DNA of 64,000 nucleotides from Tubiluchus corallicola (GCA_030141605.1 JAQGDQ010000008.1:1230501-1294500), one strand, 5' to 3'; counted from the stretch's first letter, positions 60,401-62,349 are shown. The notes: generated by a model from the letters alone, not told the origin. A program made the numbers and translations.

Positions 60401-62349
60401 AGGCGATCTATTATTATGATCTGACATATATCGTCTAACGTAAACGTAGATGAACACATAAATGTGCATCAAGATAATTTAAGAAGAAATCATGAAAAGA
60501 TTAATAAGAAATAGAAAATGAGAATAACTTTTAATACAGAATAATCTGCTTTTTCTGGTGTCATATTTTGCTATAAACTATTTTTGTGAATTAAAAAGTT
60601 ATCAACTTGTTGAAAAACTTATCAGAAGAAAGCTTCTCATGCAATGGTTCTTGCCGTTTGAAAATATGACCATGACTCGAGACAAAGGTAGGTTGATTTC
60701 ACAAAGTAAGTGCTAGTCACAAATACATTTACTGTAGCATTTGCCTGTTTTAAATCTTACAGTGCCTCTATGTGTTCTGTGTTCTATGTATGTATGTGTA
60801 TATATATATATGTATATGTATATGTATGTTGTGCATGATTATAATGTAAATGCTGATACAATACTAATATGCAGAACAAAGCATACAAAAAATAATATAG
60901 AAATGACTGGTACGATCTTCCACACTCTCTATACATGGCAACCTAATAATTTAATGAACAAAGAAGGTGATATATATATACCACCATTTTATATATATAG
61001 CACAAATACATACATGTATAACATTTTTACCTAAACCTCTTAACCACTGCAAAACCACATTTTGTTATTGTCTGCAAACAATGAAAATGACCATGAAATC
61101 TATCGATTTTACTTTAATCTATTAAAGTTACCATGTAGAAAGACATACATGCAGTATGGGATTTAGTGATGCTTGAGTTGACATAATTGAGCTTTAAGAT
61201 GTTTCACTCGGCTACTGGGCTACACTTGAGAATCATTACTGGGCAAAAGAATCTTGCAAGTTGCTCATTTTCAAAATAAAAAATAGTGACCCATTTTTAT
61301 TACGAGTATGCATGACAATGAGCGATATGAACGTATGAACTAACCTCATCACGCGAAGGGAGACCTTTTCGCTTAGCTAATTCAAATTCGGTCTCTCGTG
61401 TGTCCTCCGACTCGATTTGGCCTTTGGCGGCGCTCGGCTTCCGTTCCACGTTTTTCAAGTCTACCGCCTCCAATTCCACCTTCTCCTCTTCTTTTTTTGC
61501 TTTCGCGAAGCCCTTTAGTCTGACCTTGAATGTTTGATGAGATGACATGCCAATGCTATGTTCAAGGCTGATATGTGTAACCACTCATAGGAGTGATGAA
61601 ATGCATAGATGATGCAATGTTACAGAGCAATGAACATAACATTTTAGTACAGCACTCAGTTTCCTACTATAGAAAGAAGAAAAACGTAAGAAACAAGAAT
61701 TGTGCATGTAAGAAACTAGACGTCCGAATTATAGTATGATGAATATGATTCAAATGCTAGAAATTTGTGAACAACTAAATGAGTGACATTCTTTTTCATA
61801 AATTAGAACTTAGTTTAGTAGCAAAGCGAAGGCAGTAAAATGACTGTCATGGATCTAATTATGCTGAATGCATTAATTAGTATTAGCTTTTAAGCATTTA
61901 GTTGATCAAAAATGCGACATAAAATGACCAGAGGCCAAAAATTTGAATTTTTGCAATTAGTAATGCTATTAGGATTACGGTTGCAAGTTGAATTAATCAA
62001 AAGCTGTAGAATGTACAAACTAACATTTTTTAAAGATTCTTGATTGTGCAAAGTACATGTAAGAAAGCAAATATGCAAATGGTAATCATGATGAATATAA
62101 GAATGCAAGACGTTAAAGTTTGAAGTAAATTTACATTTATCAAGTTAGGATTAGAATTTCAACTAATGAAATATAGATTTAGGTGAAAAGAAAAATTATT
62201 ATACGTGACAAATGCACGAATATGGTGAGAATTTGGTGAAATGTATATGTCTGGTTGGTAAACCCAAAAAAGATAATAAATAAACAATACCTTCGTGAAA
62301 TCTTCGACCAACTCCGGTTTCGGTGGTGGAATTGTCCTCTTCTTACCAC
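249..62349 (-). CDS. unc-22: Twitchin/projectin-like giant muscle protein, N-terminal half (42 exons, partial at both ends)
   Basis: A modular Ig/fibronectin-III protein of the thick filament. Seen: 42 exons with AG/GT borders and unbroken reading phase, in the order charged linkers, Ig1, linker, Ig2-Ig6, then Fn-Fn-Ig repeated. The Fn modules alternate between an EGPLEVSDV type and a PGTPxIDDWD type, joined by AKDPWG linkers; Ig modules start VKPKI and end VTVLG. Known: this Fn-Fn-Ig super-repeat is typical of twitchin, projectin and the titin A-band, where the modules bind myosin along the filament and a C-terminal kinase follows. Inferred: twitchin orthologue, because the Fn-Fn-Ig spacing and N-terminal Ig cluster fit it better than kettin or titin. 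No in-frame start is certain inside the window; the kinase lies beyond base 1. Exons are listed separately below. Confidence 0.95.
694..800 (-). CDS. unc-22: Exon 41: Fn9, second part
   Basis: 107 nt, phase 2 in, 1 out. LTPGHEYMFRVKAVNRSGES, EPLVITEPVLAKDPWG. The 3' splice site is CTTTCTAG. Confidence 0.93.
903..948. repeat. (TA)n palindrome
   Basis: About 17 TA units bounded by CACTTT on the left and AAAGTG on the right, so the whole 46 bp is a perfect self-complementary palindrome. Lies in the 177-bp intron that splits the Lys codon of Fn9. Confidence 0.9.
978..1176 (-). CDS. unc-22: Exon 40: Fn9 (a-type), first part
   Basis: 199 nt, phase 1 in, 2 out. TASAPRGPLDVSDVFKDRCN, LKWKKPKDDGGQPILEYLVE, DGDQTHCTAD. 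The Lys codon AA|G is split by an intron rich in TA repeats. Confidence 0.93.
1579..1878 (-). CDS. unc-22: Exon 39: Ig10, single-exon domain
   Basis: 300 nt, phase 1-1. VKPKIDKDAMKTIKVKEGNK, DGEPMPTVEWFCSDKPLKND, RGDSGIYKLKVKNKNGEDEC, VIVLS. Core Trp and DSGIY present. Confidence 0.95.
2502..2804 (-). CDS. unc-22: Exon 38: Fn8 (b-type), single-exon domain
   Basis: 303 nt, phase 1-1. DPASKPGTPQIDDWDKDHVD, LSWTPPESDGGAPIEKYVLE, DLDQGTEYEFRVVPVNKAGP, AKPRN. Lacks the internal intron of Fn2, Fn4 and Fn6. Confidence 0.95.
3086..3275 (-). CDS. unc-22: Exon 37: Fn7, second half
   Basis: 190 nt, phase 0 in, 1 out. VEKMDTASGRWTNAGEVDPS, LMPGHEYKFRVKAVNRQGES, AKNPFG. Donor G|GTGATT is weaker than most. 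Confidence 0.93.
3813..3928 (-). CDS. unc-22: Exon 36: Fn7 (a-type), first half
   Basis: 116 nt, phase 1 in, 0 out. DRPANPEGPLEVTDVHKDGC, LSWKKPRDDGGSGLTGYK. Donor AAA|GTAAGT; splices to VEKMD. Confidence 0.94.
3960..4031. repeat. Hairpin: 19-bp inverted repeat around (TA)n
   Basis: Arms at 3960-3978 and 4013-4031 (TTGAAATAACAATGTTTTG against its complement) match at 18 of 19 positions and enclose a TA microsatellite. Intronic. Confidence 0.88.
4512..4677 (-). CDS. unc-22: Exon 35: Ig9, second half
   Basis: 166 nt, phase 0 in, 1 out. DGREVSEDKRTTLKNEDYNT, KRGDTGKYKLKVSNRNGEEE, VIVLG. DTGKY present. The only Ig of the super-repeat in this window with an internal intron. Confidence 0.94.
4678..6180. 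other. Introns around Ig9 first half (4678-5372, 5489-6180)
   Basis: AT-rich intron sequence. Apart from exon 34 between them I see only a loosely palindromic stretch about 5590-5935 with repeated TTCGAA/GAATTC-like words, and no coding signal. Confidence 0.6.
5373..5488 (-). CDS. unc-22: Exon 34: Ig9, first half
   Basis: 116 nt, phase 1 in, 0 out. VKPKIEISKLKDVKIKAGQT, IIGEPPPEKEWFK; core Trp present. Splices as WFK|DGREV. Confidence 0.94.
6181..6322 (-). CDS. unc-22: Exon 33: Fn6, second half
   Basis: 142 nt, phase 0 in, 1 out. THGPETKGTAPDLTPGKEYE, FRVRAITQAGPGQPSDPSRS, AKPKN. Donor C|GTAAGT. Confidence 0.93.
6793..6953 (-). CDS. unc-22: Exon 32: Fn6 (b-type), first half
   Basis: 161 nt, phase 1 in, 0 out. 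DPAGKPGTPQLDDWDNDHID, LSWTAPTDDGGSPIEGYVIE, DNWVEAAR. Donor AGG|GTAGGT. Confidence 0.94.
7130..7325 (+). mobile_element. LINE 3' fragment, copy A
   Basis: Translates, with a frameshift and stops, to TLDNSTY*TSAYKSSFLYS and SHL*NSLAESCFTESYNLTC. This matches the C-terminal end of non-LTR reverse transcriptases (CRT-x-x-YKSSFF...LWNSLP). Same family as the copies at about 29430 and 57490. Confidence 0.65.
7399..7698 (-). CDS. unc-22: Exon 31: Fn5 (a-type), single-exon domain
   Basis: 300 nt, phase 1-1. DKPSAPEGPLDISDVYKDHL, LAWKKPKDDGGLPIDHYAVE, LMPGKEYKFRVRAVNNEGES, AKDPWG. The only a-type module here without an internal intron. Confidence 0.95.
7970..8251 (-). CDS. unc-22: Exon 30: Ig8, single-exon domain
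   Basis: 282 nt, phase 1-1. VKPSIDRSKLKPVTIRAGQG, IIGEPPPEKVWSFKG, SRKDTGKYKLRVHNETGEDT, VTVL. Core Trp and DTGKY present. Confidence 0.95.
8395..8620. repeat. Dispersed repeat, copy 1
   Basis: A stretch unlike its neighbours (CTTTCCCATGTCCCACCACT and on). A diverged copy is at 17575-17645 (CTTGTCCCACGTCCCATCCC), also preceded by AATTTAATG. Both strands show open frames by chance. Family unknown. Confidence 0.45.
8621..9070. other. Intron between Fn4 and Ig8, remainder
   Basis: No gene or clear repeat recognised. Confidence 0.6.
9071..9212 (-). CDS. unc-22: Exon 29: Fn4, second half
   Basis: 142 nt, phase 0 in, 1 out. VPGDQLTGSVKGLEPGLDYQ, YRVIAVNEAGPGAPSDPSKM, TAKPRY. Same length and borders as the matching exons of Fn2 and Fn6. 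Confidence 0.93.
9361..9521 (-). CDS. unc-22: Exon 28: Fn4 (b-type), first half
   Basis: 161 nt, phase 1 in, 0 out. DPASKPGTPDIEDWDENHVD, LKWTPPEKDGGSPISKYLLE, then LDWIPSGE before a GTAGAT donor. Although no long open frame marks it, sequence, borders and phase are all clear. Confidence 0.93.
9522..10726. other. Intron between Fn3 and Fn4
   Basis: 1.2 kb of AT-rich sequence; no coding signal. A vaguely transposon-like stretch at about 9650-9850 has no identifiable ends. Confidence 0.6.
10727..10916 (-). CDS. unc-22: Exon 27: Fn3, second half
   Basis: 190 nt, phase 0 in, 1 out. GMDLSRGIWEKMGECPGGTE, LTPGKQYKFRVKAINPEGES, AKDPWG linker at the end. Confidence 0.93.
11014..11135 (-). CDS. unc-22: Exon 26: Fn3 (a-type), first half
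   Basis: 122 nt, phase 1 in, 0 out. KPLRPEGPLEVSDVFKDRCH, VTCKKPLDDGGQPIDKYVVE. The core Trp of every other Fn module here (LxWxxP) is Cys (TGT at 11065-11067). The donor GAG|GTAAAG is unambiguous. Confidence 0.92.
11136..12436. other. Intron between Ig7 and Fn3
   Basis: 1.3 kb, nothing recognised beyond AT-rich sequence. Confidence 0.6.
12437..12739 (-). CDS. unc-22: Exon 25: Ig7, single-exon domain
   Basis: 303 nt, phase 1-1: one whole Ig module. VRPRIDRRGLQDIVVKTGQK, SGEPPPEKLWSFGVGDK, RKDSGPYTLVATNSSGKDQV, VTVL. Core Trp in KLWSF; DSGPY in the F strand. Confidence 0.95.
12740..13849. other. Intron between Fn2 and Ig7
   Basis: 1.1 kb, nothing recognised. Short plus-strand open frames here have no family resemblance. 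Confidence 0.6.
13850..13991 (-). CDS. unc-22: Exon 24: Fn2, second half
   Basis: 142 nt, phase 0 in, 1 out. VPAEKDEARVTNVKPQKEYQ, FRIRAVNKAGPGDPSEASDK, TKPRF. The intron before VPAE is at the same place as in Fn4 and Fn6. Confidence 0.92.
14288..14445 (-). CDS. unc-22: Exon 23: Fn2 (b-type), first half
   Basis: 158 nt, phase 1 in, 0 out. EPGKSGIPRIVDWDADRVDL, KWTPPTKDGGAPIEKYIIEK, ending PCME. Core Trp present. Confidence 0.92.
14604..14718 (-). CDS. unc-22: Exon 22: Fn1, second half
   Basis: 115 nt, phase 0 in, 1 out. VDGLTKNKKYKFRVRAVNRL, GTSEPLVTAGPTLAKNPYG. The YxFRVxAVNxxG F-G signature of FnIII is complete; AKNPYG is the linker to the b-type module. Confidence 0.92.
15102..15289 (-). 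CDS. unc-22: Exon 21: Fn1 (a-type), first half
   Basis: 188 nt, phase 1 in, 0 out. MPTVPVGPIEVSNVFEDCMD, LAWKPPEDDGGCPIEKFIVE. First fibronectin-III module of the super-repeat, with core Trp. Donor AAG|GTGTGA after TDTNIK. Confidence 0.92.
15604..15790. repeat. (TATG)n and degenerate CATGTTA-type tandem repeat
   Basis: A short TATG run is followed by four or five loosely related segments of about 32-38 bp starting CATGTTA/CATGTTG and ending in GTGTGCA-like words. Ancient tandem array inside the Ig6-Fn1 intron. Confidence 0.4.
15932..16120 (-). CDS. unc-22: Exon 20: Ig6 domain, second part
   Basis: 189 nt, phase 1-1. TKPDAVLLKDGNLVKKGIEI, then KPVRGDKGTYELKLTN and KVSIL. The core Trp expected two residues before KDG is Leu (TTG at 16098-16100, one base from TGG). 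DKGTY retains the F-strand motif. Confidence 0.92.
16265..16351 (-). CDS. unc-22: Exon 19: Ig6 domain, first part
   Basis: 87 nt, phase 1-1. After splicing: AEKPPKIGKIKDLYEGPAG, then QPLEISIPYSG. The A-B strands of Ig6, the last Ig before the Fn-Fn-Ig super-repeat. Confidence 0.9.
17028..17155 (-). CDS. unc-22: Exon 18: Ig5 domain, second half
   Basis: 128 nt, phase 2 in, 1 out. VQIEKEGNLLRLKIDDVRMF, DAGEYTVQSGDLKSSAEL, LVIE. DxGxY present (DAGEY). Donor G|GTAGGA. Confidence 0.92.
17575..17650. repeat. Dispersed repeat, copy 2
   Basis: Diverged partial copy of the unit at 8395-8620, in the same orientation. Intronic. Confidence 0.4.
17986..18124 (-). CDS. unc-22: Exon 17: Ig5 domain, first half
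   Basis: 139 nt, phase 1 in, 2 out. ANDILKKLQPIQVKEEESVV, then KVSWFHGEDPIEAVG; core Trp present. The Arg codon AG|G is split across the intron. Confidence 0.92.
18315..18483 (-). CDS. unc-22: Exon 16: Ig4 domain, second half
   Basis: 169 nt, phase 0 in, 1 out. DGVEISPNDPKFEF, a basic RVRKLKVKKCDLANS stretch, then PGLYTVKTNDPHYGQ. The usual DxGxY is degenerate (NSPGLY). Donor C|GTAAGT. Confidence 0.92.
18797..18909 (-). CDS. unc-22: Exon 15: Ig4 domain, first half
   Basis: 113 nt, phase 1 in, 0 out. IRYQILKSLNPQNVIEDEPA then MFECEVSDEKAVTQWFK, with B-strand Cys and core Trp. Splices as WFK|DGVEI, the same position as the intron in Ig9. Confidence 0.92.
19449..19614 (-). CDS. unc-22: Exon 14: Ig3 domain, second half
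   Basis: 166 nt, phase 0 in, 1 out. Contains the F strand LTDEADYKCMINDK, with the second conserved Cys, so Ig3 keeps the full canonical Cys pair with exon 13. Ends TLFVE. The DxGxY Gly is Ala (DEADY). Confidence 0.92.
19615..22255. other. Intron within Ig3 (2.6 kb)
   Basis: Contains the hAT-type element at 21819-22100. A 117-codon plus-strand open frame at 20113-20466 has no recognisable domain and is treated as chance. Confidence 0.6.
21819..22100. mobile_element. Non-autonomous hAT element with near-perfect 8-bp target duplication
   Basis: Begins CAGGGGTGGGCAAAC and ends with the complement of CAGAGATGGGCAAAC (13 of 15 identical). Subterminal GGCCCAC words occur near both ends. Flanks are CATTAGTT (21811-21818) and CATTAATT (22101-22108), 7 of 8 identical: an 8-bp duplication is the hAT signature (known). 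At 282 bp it cannot encode a transposase. Confidence 0.88.
22256..22395 (-). CDS. unc-22: Exon 13: Ig3 domain, first half
   Basis: 140 nt, phase 1 in, 0 out. PDPNFFFTKLLPKRVEVDQH then AILECSVSDKRAQVTWYKND: B-strand Cys and core Trp both present. Donor GAG|GTAGTA. A hAT-like element sits about 150 bp downstream in the following intron. Confidence 0.92.
22396..23968. other. Intron between Ig2 and Ig3
   Basis: Apart from the MITE at 22749-22987, no other feature recognised in this 1.6-kb intron. Confidence 0.6.
22749..22987. mobile_element. MITE with mariner-like termini, copy 1
   Basis: Left end CAGGCTGTTCAAAAAG...CAGTG and right end (complement) TAGAATGTTCCAAAGAAGCA are imperfect inverted repeats, flanked by TA on both sides. 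Shares its terminal consensus with the element at 47258-47488. 239 bp; no coding capacity. Confidence 0.7.
23969..24137 (-). CDS. unc-22: Exon 12: Ig2 domain, second half
   Basis: 169 nt, phase 0 in, 1 out. AQWYKDKGELFPGRK carries the core Trp; NPTVDDAGVYELKI is the F-strand DxGxY motif. Ends YLGVTE after splicing. Resembles the C2 position of myosin-binding protein C. Confidence 0.92.
24698..24799 (-). CDS. unc-22: Exon 11: Ig2 domain, first half
   Basis: 102 nt, phase 0-0. Encodes EKQAFLQNLTDKQAKQGETK then VIFEAVFSKPEQR, the A-B strands of an Ig domain; spliced it reads PEQR|AQWYKDKG. The B-strand Cys position is replaced by Glu/Ala. Acceptor CTGCAACAG, donor AGG|GTGTGT. Confidence 0.87.
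25276..25404. repeat. Compound (TTG)n / (TCA)n / (TCG)n microsatellite
   Basis: TTG repeats, then GCTGCTGATGCTG, then CATCGTCG and TCATCATCATCA runs. Gives low-complexity Met/Thr open frames on the minus strand that are not genes. Confidence 0.85.
26040..26165 (+). mobile_element. Possible tRNA-derived SINE fragment
   Basis: GGTCGTAGGTTCGATTCAAC contains a good RNA polymerase III B-box (GGTTCGATTC). There is no complete tRNA cloverleaf and the A-box is unclear, so a decayed SINE head is likelier than a functional tRNA gene. Confidence 0.4.
27915..27974 (-). CDS. unc-22: Exon 10: basic mini-exon (VEIPPVQLKPTKRKKRE)
   Basis: 60 nt, phase 0-0, 20 codons; acceptor TTATAG, donor GTATGT. Strongly basic, then acidic (REDED). 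Contains the VxLKPxK motif. Frame-neutral, so it is a candidate cassette exon between the phospho-linker and Ig2; skipping it would bring RRRSSQ next to EKQAFLQN. Confidence 0.82.
28443..28573 (-). CDS. unc-22: Exon 9: M-domain-like linker (VDFRNLLKHRQ...RRRSSQ)
   Basis: 131 nt, phase 1 in, phase 0 out. Encodes AEGAVDFRNLLKHRQYEDW, then YGGLKPE (28473-28490) and NRRRSSQ (28443-28460) at its end. VDFRNLLK recalls the LDFxxLLKK element of the vertebrate myosin-binding protein C M-domain, which also follows an Ig and carries regulatory phosphoserines (known). Similarity is by eye only. Confidence 0.9.
28574..29762. other. Intron between Ig1 and the M-like linker
   Basis: 1.2 kb with a LINE 3' fragment at 29430-29640; a weak B-box-like GGTTCAAATCC occurs near 28788. 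No exon found. Confidence 0.6.
29430..29640 (+). mobile_element. LINE 3' fragment, copy B
   Basis: One open frame reads AAYKSSLFSWAAYLWNCSP then KNCFSAKCNFTCFEYITKYR, the C-terminal end of a non-LTR retrotransposon reverse transcriptase. Aligns with copies A (7130) and C (57490). Confidence 0.7.
29763..29885 (-). CDS. unc-22: Exon 8: Ig1 domain, second half
   Basis: 123 nt, phase 1-1. Contains the E-F strand signature TMQIRNMKTADDGLYTIKL (DDGxY) and ends FKIMIA. Donor GTGGGT. The Cys of the F strand is absent, as is common in intracellular I-set domains. Confidence 0.92.
30149..30262 (-). CDS. unc-22: Exon 7: Ig1 domain, first half
   Basis: 114 nt, phase 1-1; acceptor TTCAG, donor GTAAGT. 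Encodes TTGEVHIRIGGNPAPRVRWY and KGSRELFPGLRYVYYID. The Trp of the Ig core (VRWYKG) is present. Continues with the next exon to complete an I-set domain. In position, Ig1 corresponds to C1 of myosin-binding protein C. Confidence 0.92.
30445..31986. mobile_element. hAT-type element with perfect 8-bp target duplication
   Basis: Starts CAGGGCAGGATTAAG and ends with the complement of CAGGGCTGGATTAAC (13 of 15 identical), with CTAAGCA shared just inside both ends. Flanked on both sides by CTACTTTC (30437-30444 and 31987-31994), an exact 8-bp duplication. 1,542 bp with no transposase-like frame, so non-autonomous or a decayed internal deletion. An extra CAGGGGCGGATTAAG terminus (complement, ending near 31779) suggests a nested relative. 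Lies in the 2.7-kb intron inside Ig1. Confidence 0.9.
32736..32915. repeat. Long imperfect CAR/AAY trinucleotide tract
   Basis: Interrupted CAG, CAA, AAT and AGT triplets for about 180 bp, directly downstream of the exon 6 donor. Read-through frames give Leu/Cys-rich junk. Confidence 0.8.
32999..33265 (-). CDS. unc-22: Exon 6: phosphorylatable linker with RRRSSL, plus start of Ig1
   Basis: 267 nt, phase 1-1. In order: DNEGEKATSRRES, GGLKPE (33195-33212), LARRRSSLGGKK (RRRSSL at 33159-33176), an extended stretch with FEMKQKYFDEPNLDKKL, then APYFMEKPANWFGQE, which enters the first Ig domain. RRxS-hydrophobic is the PKA/basophilic kinase consensus (known); in molluscan catch muscle, PKA phosphorylation of twitchin linkers releases catch (known). 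That this site serves that role here is inference. Confidence 0.9.
33460..33512. repeat. Short tandem duplication (TGCCAATATTACT)
   Basis: The word CTGCCAATATTACT occurs twice within about 50 bp, with ACATTGCTACATT words between the copies. Intronic. Confidence 0.6.
33777..33799. repeat. (AAATC)n pentanucleotide run
   Basis: Four tandem ATCAA units. Its complement, TTGATTTGATTTG, resembles the LINE tail at 54215, but no LINE sequence is seen beside it. Confidence 0.6.
33863..33968 (-). CDS. unc-22: Exon 5: charged linker (VKLKPVKKEGEGPEYEEEG...)
   Basis: 106 nt, phase 0 in, phase 1 out. Begins with VKLKPVKK, a V-x-L-K-P-x-K motif that recurs in exon 10 (VQLKPTKR) and loosely in exon 2 (VRLKGFAK). 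Ends with KPRPSIEVLVTG. It bridges the phase-0 linker block to the phase-1 modular part of the gene. Confidence 0.87.
34360..34640. repeat. Degenerate tandem repeat with CTGACAGTTT words
   Basis: Three related segments, each with AAAACTGACAGT or GAACTGACAGTTT followed by TTATTGAATGACAGTGAT-like sequence, at about 34375, 34445 and 34575. Intron between exons 4 and 5. Confidence 0.6.
35534..35641 (-). CDS. unc-22: Exon 4: poly-Lys/Glu linker (VTKKKKKKPAEGEEDEK...)
   Basis: 108 nt, phase 0-0, 36 codons between a CAATAG acceptor and an ACG|GTGAGG donor. Lys-rich then acidic; ends NDEGET. It is preceded by an 11.3-kb intron and followed by 1.6 kb of intron. No folded domain. CG content rises sharply inside the exon compared with flanks. 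Confidence 0.85.
35905..35916. repeat. Poly-C run of 12
   Basis: Twelve consecutive C in an otherwise AT-rich intron; likely length-variable. Confidence 0.85.
37484..37646. repeat. Inverted repeat with GAGTTTTCTCT arms
   Basis: ACTAGAGTTTTCTCTCAGAG on the left and the complement of ACTTTCGAGAGTTTTCTCTG on the right face each other about 110 bp apart; further AACTCTTA words lie between. Could be a small MITE, but no target duplication was found. Confidence 0.4.
43483..43894 (-). mobile_element. Possible solo LTR
   Basis: On the minus strand the segment begins TGTAACATTTTAATAGCC, carries AATAAA about 80 bp before its end and finishes TTTCTAACA, a TG...CA layout of LTR length (about 410 bp). 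GC content differs from flanks. No matching 5-bp target duplication, primer site or polypurine tract was found, so this is tentative. Confidence 0.25.
44125..44445. repeat. Degenerate pyrimidine-rich tandem repeat
   Basis: Four imperfect units containing CTCTTTCCAGCTCGCTGCCT-like sequence, followed by ACAACGGAAGCAGAAC, of unequal length (about 80-100 bp). Preceded by a CT-rich tract from 44050. Confidence 0.7.
45306..45471. mobile_element. MITE-like hairpin element with (AAT)n core
   Basis: ATATTACTGACAG (45312-45324) is exactly inverted at 45455-45467, and the match extends outward (GACA) and inward (ATTTT). The interior is a TTTTTGTATGTA duplication plus about 21 AAT repeats (45371-45433). 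Microsatellite-bearing short inverted-repeat elements are known in invertebrates. Confidence 0.65.
46983..47108 (-). CDS. unc-22: Exon 3: acidic linker (PHLEDLERLNAMNRNS...DKPKKK)
   Basis: 126 nt, phase 0-0, 42 codons. Acceptor TTTACAG; donor AAGAAG|GTAACG. Encodes an acidic segment (QEEPSEDGPEK) followed by DKPKKK. The frame stays open past the donor for some way, but the spliced join KPKKK|VTKKKKKKP to the next exon makes one long Lys run, which supports the chosen donor. Its phase-0 start accepts exon 2 and both candidate alternative first exons. Confidence 0.82.
47258..47488. mobile_element. MITE with mariner-like termini, copy 2
   Basis: Left end CAGGGTGTTTCAGAAAAAGC and right end (complement) CAGAGTATTCCACAAGAAAC are imperfect inverted repeats continuing into CAGTGCAGTAG and CAGATGCATTAG; the left flank is TA. 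Terminal consensus shared with 22749-22987. Confidence 0.65.
49195..49610. repeat. Minisatellite, unit about 27 bp (CAATGAAGCCCTTGAAATAA)
   Basis: About fifteen diverged head-to-tail copies of a unit made of AACTCAAYGA and AGCCCTTGAAATAAAT. Units vary from about 24 to 30 bp. No coding frame survives through it. Confidence 0.85.
50732..50815. repeat. Imperfect (GAT)n tract
   Basis: Interrupted GATGATGAT/GACAAT triplets giving an Asp-rich chance frame on the plus strand. Confidence 0.75.
51805..51860 (-). CDS. Weak candidate first exon (MAFIMVMHVTRSKFARKR)
   Basis: An ATG in good context (AAACATGG) opens 18 codons that run in phase 0 into a strong AGAGG|GTAAGTT donor, again compatible with the 46983-47108 exon. 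It sits in a small CpG-rich island (about 51805-51900), unusual in this AT-rich region. Against it: the peptide is short and unremarkable, and a LINE/SINE-like 3' tail starts only about 150 bp away, so the island could belong to a repeat. Confidence 0.2.
51955..52112 (+). mobile_element. Probable retroposon 3' end with (AATCT)n tail
   Basis: Ends GACTGAATAAATAATCTAAT plus further TCTAAT units, a polyadenylation-like signal followed by a short tandem tail, as at the 3' ends of several invertebrate LINE and SINE families. No coding part recognised. Confidence 0.4.
53660..53725. repeat. Degenerate GAAT/AAAT tetranucleotide array
   Basis: GAACGAACGAATGAATAAAT-type repeats; similar arrays lie at 54985-55095 and 55295-55400. 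Confidence 0.75.
53842..54236 (+). mobile_element. LINE 3' end with TTGATTTGATTTG tail
   Basis: One frame reads PTRTIGRGGTQFLLACRTIQ, and after a shift the next frame reads RAERYRKTFIPAAFTLYN, the TRxxRGGxxxF...CRTxxYxxxFxPxxI end of a non-LTR reverse transcriptase. The segment ends with GAAATAAATTGATTTGATTT, a typical LINE 3' tail. A different clade from the copies at 7130, 29430 and 57490. Confidence 0.7.
54320..54372. repeat. (TGTC)n / (CATC)n microsatellite
   Basis: Seven TGTC units grade into CCATC and TATC units. Confidence 0.85.
54985..55095. repeat. (AAAT)n and GAAT array
   Basis: AAATAAATAAATAAAT followed by diverged GAATGAATGAGT units. Confidence 0.75.
55295..55400. repeat. Degenerate AAATG/GAATG array
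   Basis: AATGAGTAAATGAATAAATA and similar words over about 100 bp. Confidence 0.7.
55536..55679 (-). CDS. Candidate alternative first exon (MTNRLIRRRHSLKELNEIEP...)
   Basis: Begins at an ATG with A at -3 (ACAAAATGA) and stays open for 48 codons to a consensus CAAAG|GTAATT donor in phase 0, which matches the phase-0 start of the exon at 46983-47108. An in-frame TGA lies about 33 nt upstream of the ATG, as expected for a 5' untranslated leader. The peptide contains RRRHSL, a strong PKA-type consensus, and a Pro-rich IEPGFIPPTPD stretch. The last 16 residues look less protein-like, so an earlier donor is possible. Inferred to be an internal-promoter first exon; not recognised from any known isoform. 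Confidence 0.45.
57335..57395. repeat. Short duplication (TTCAATTACAACTGTACCA)
   Basis: TTTCAATTCCAACTGTACCA and TTTCAATTACAACTGTACCA, about 28 bp apart. Confidence 0.65.
57490..57815 (+). mobile_element. LINE 3' fragment, copy C, with A-rich tail
   Basis: LTLDIPTCRTAA*KSSF, an interruption, then GASHLWKSLPENCFPGNYYF and LISLNN ending at TAA (about 57731), followed by AAAAAATAAAAAATAAAAA. Best preserved of the three copies and shows the family's 3' end. Confidence 0.72.
58045..58320. repeat. Minisatellite, unit about 45 bp (CTAATCCAACCCTTGATCAA)
   Basis: Six or so diverged copies of CTAATCYAACYCTTGATCAA followed by AAGTGTAACACTGTTGTAA. Head to tail. Confidence 0.8.
59650..59800 (-). mobile_element. 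Candidate tRNA-derived SINE
   Basis: On the minus strand GAGGTTTTGGGTTCGATTTT gives a B-box (GGGTTCGATT), followed by CACTCACATTGGGGTTTTTC and a body running to a TCACCTTCCTAGATC end. No clear A-box or tail. Confidence 0.4.
59850..60145. repeat. Tandem duplication, about 97-bp unit, plus a third diverged copy
   Basis: GAATACTGATCATCATTATC to CTTTAGTTACAGTCAAA recurs about 97 bp later as GAATACTAATCATCGTTATC to CTTTAGTTACAGTCAAA. A weaker copy (CATCAGCTCTAGCTACAG) lies near 60115. Confidence 0.75.
60785..60835. repeat. (TATG)n/(TA)n microsatellite
   Basis: TATGTATGTATGTGTATATA and similar. Confidence 0.8.
61345..61524 (-). CDS. unc-22: Exon 2: Lys/Glu-rich linker (VRLKGFAKAKKEEEKV...)
   Basis: A 180-nt, phase 0-0 exon of exactly 60 codons with an ATTCAAG acceptor and a GTTAGT donor after SRDE. 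Composition is dominated by Lys, Glu and Ala with no Ig or Fn fold, as in the charged N-terminal linkers of twitchins. CG-richer than its surroundings, which supports real coding. As a frame-neutral exon it can be skipped without shifting the frame. It joins in phase to PHLEDLER at 47108. Confidence 0.82.
61525..62290. other. Intron between exons 1 and 2
   Basis: 766 bp, AT-rich, nothing recognised. Confidence 0.6.
62291..62349 (-). CDS. unc-22: Exon 1 of window: N-terminal linker (GKKRTIPPPKPELVEDF)
   Basis: A 59-nt exon that completes a Gly codon (G|GT) and ends in phase 0 at FTK before a GTATTG donor; the acceptor reads TTATAATAG. It encodes a Lys/Pro-rich, probably disordered linker. It joins in frame to the next exon as FTK|VRLKG. 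Because it starts in mid-codon, at least one further upstream exon must exist, probably to the right of 64000. Short exon, so supported mainly by splice sites and phase. Confidence 0.72.

Larger units (their letters stand above)
47109..61344. other. 14.2-kb intron between exons 2 and 3
   Basis: Holds two candidate alternative first exons (51805-51860, 55536-55679), a MITE, minisatellites, two LINE 3' ends and a SINE candidate. A relatively GC-richer stretch at 55740-56700 lies just upstream of the 55.5-kb candidate first exon and could contain its promoter; no TATA box stands out. Confidence 0.6.
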
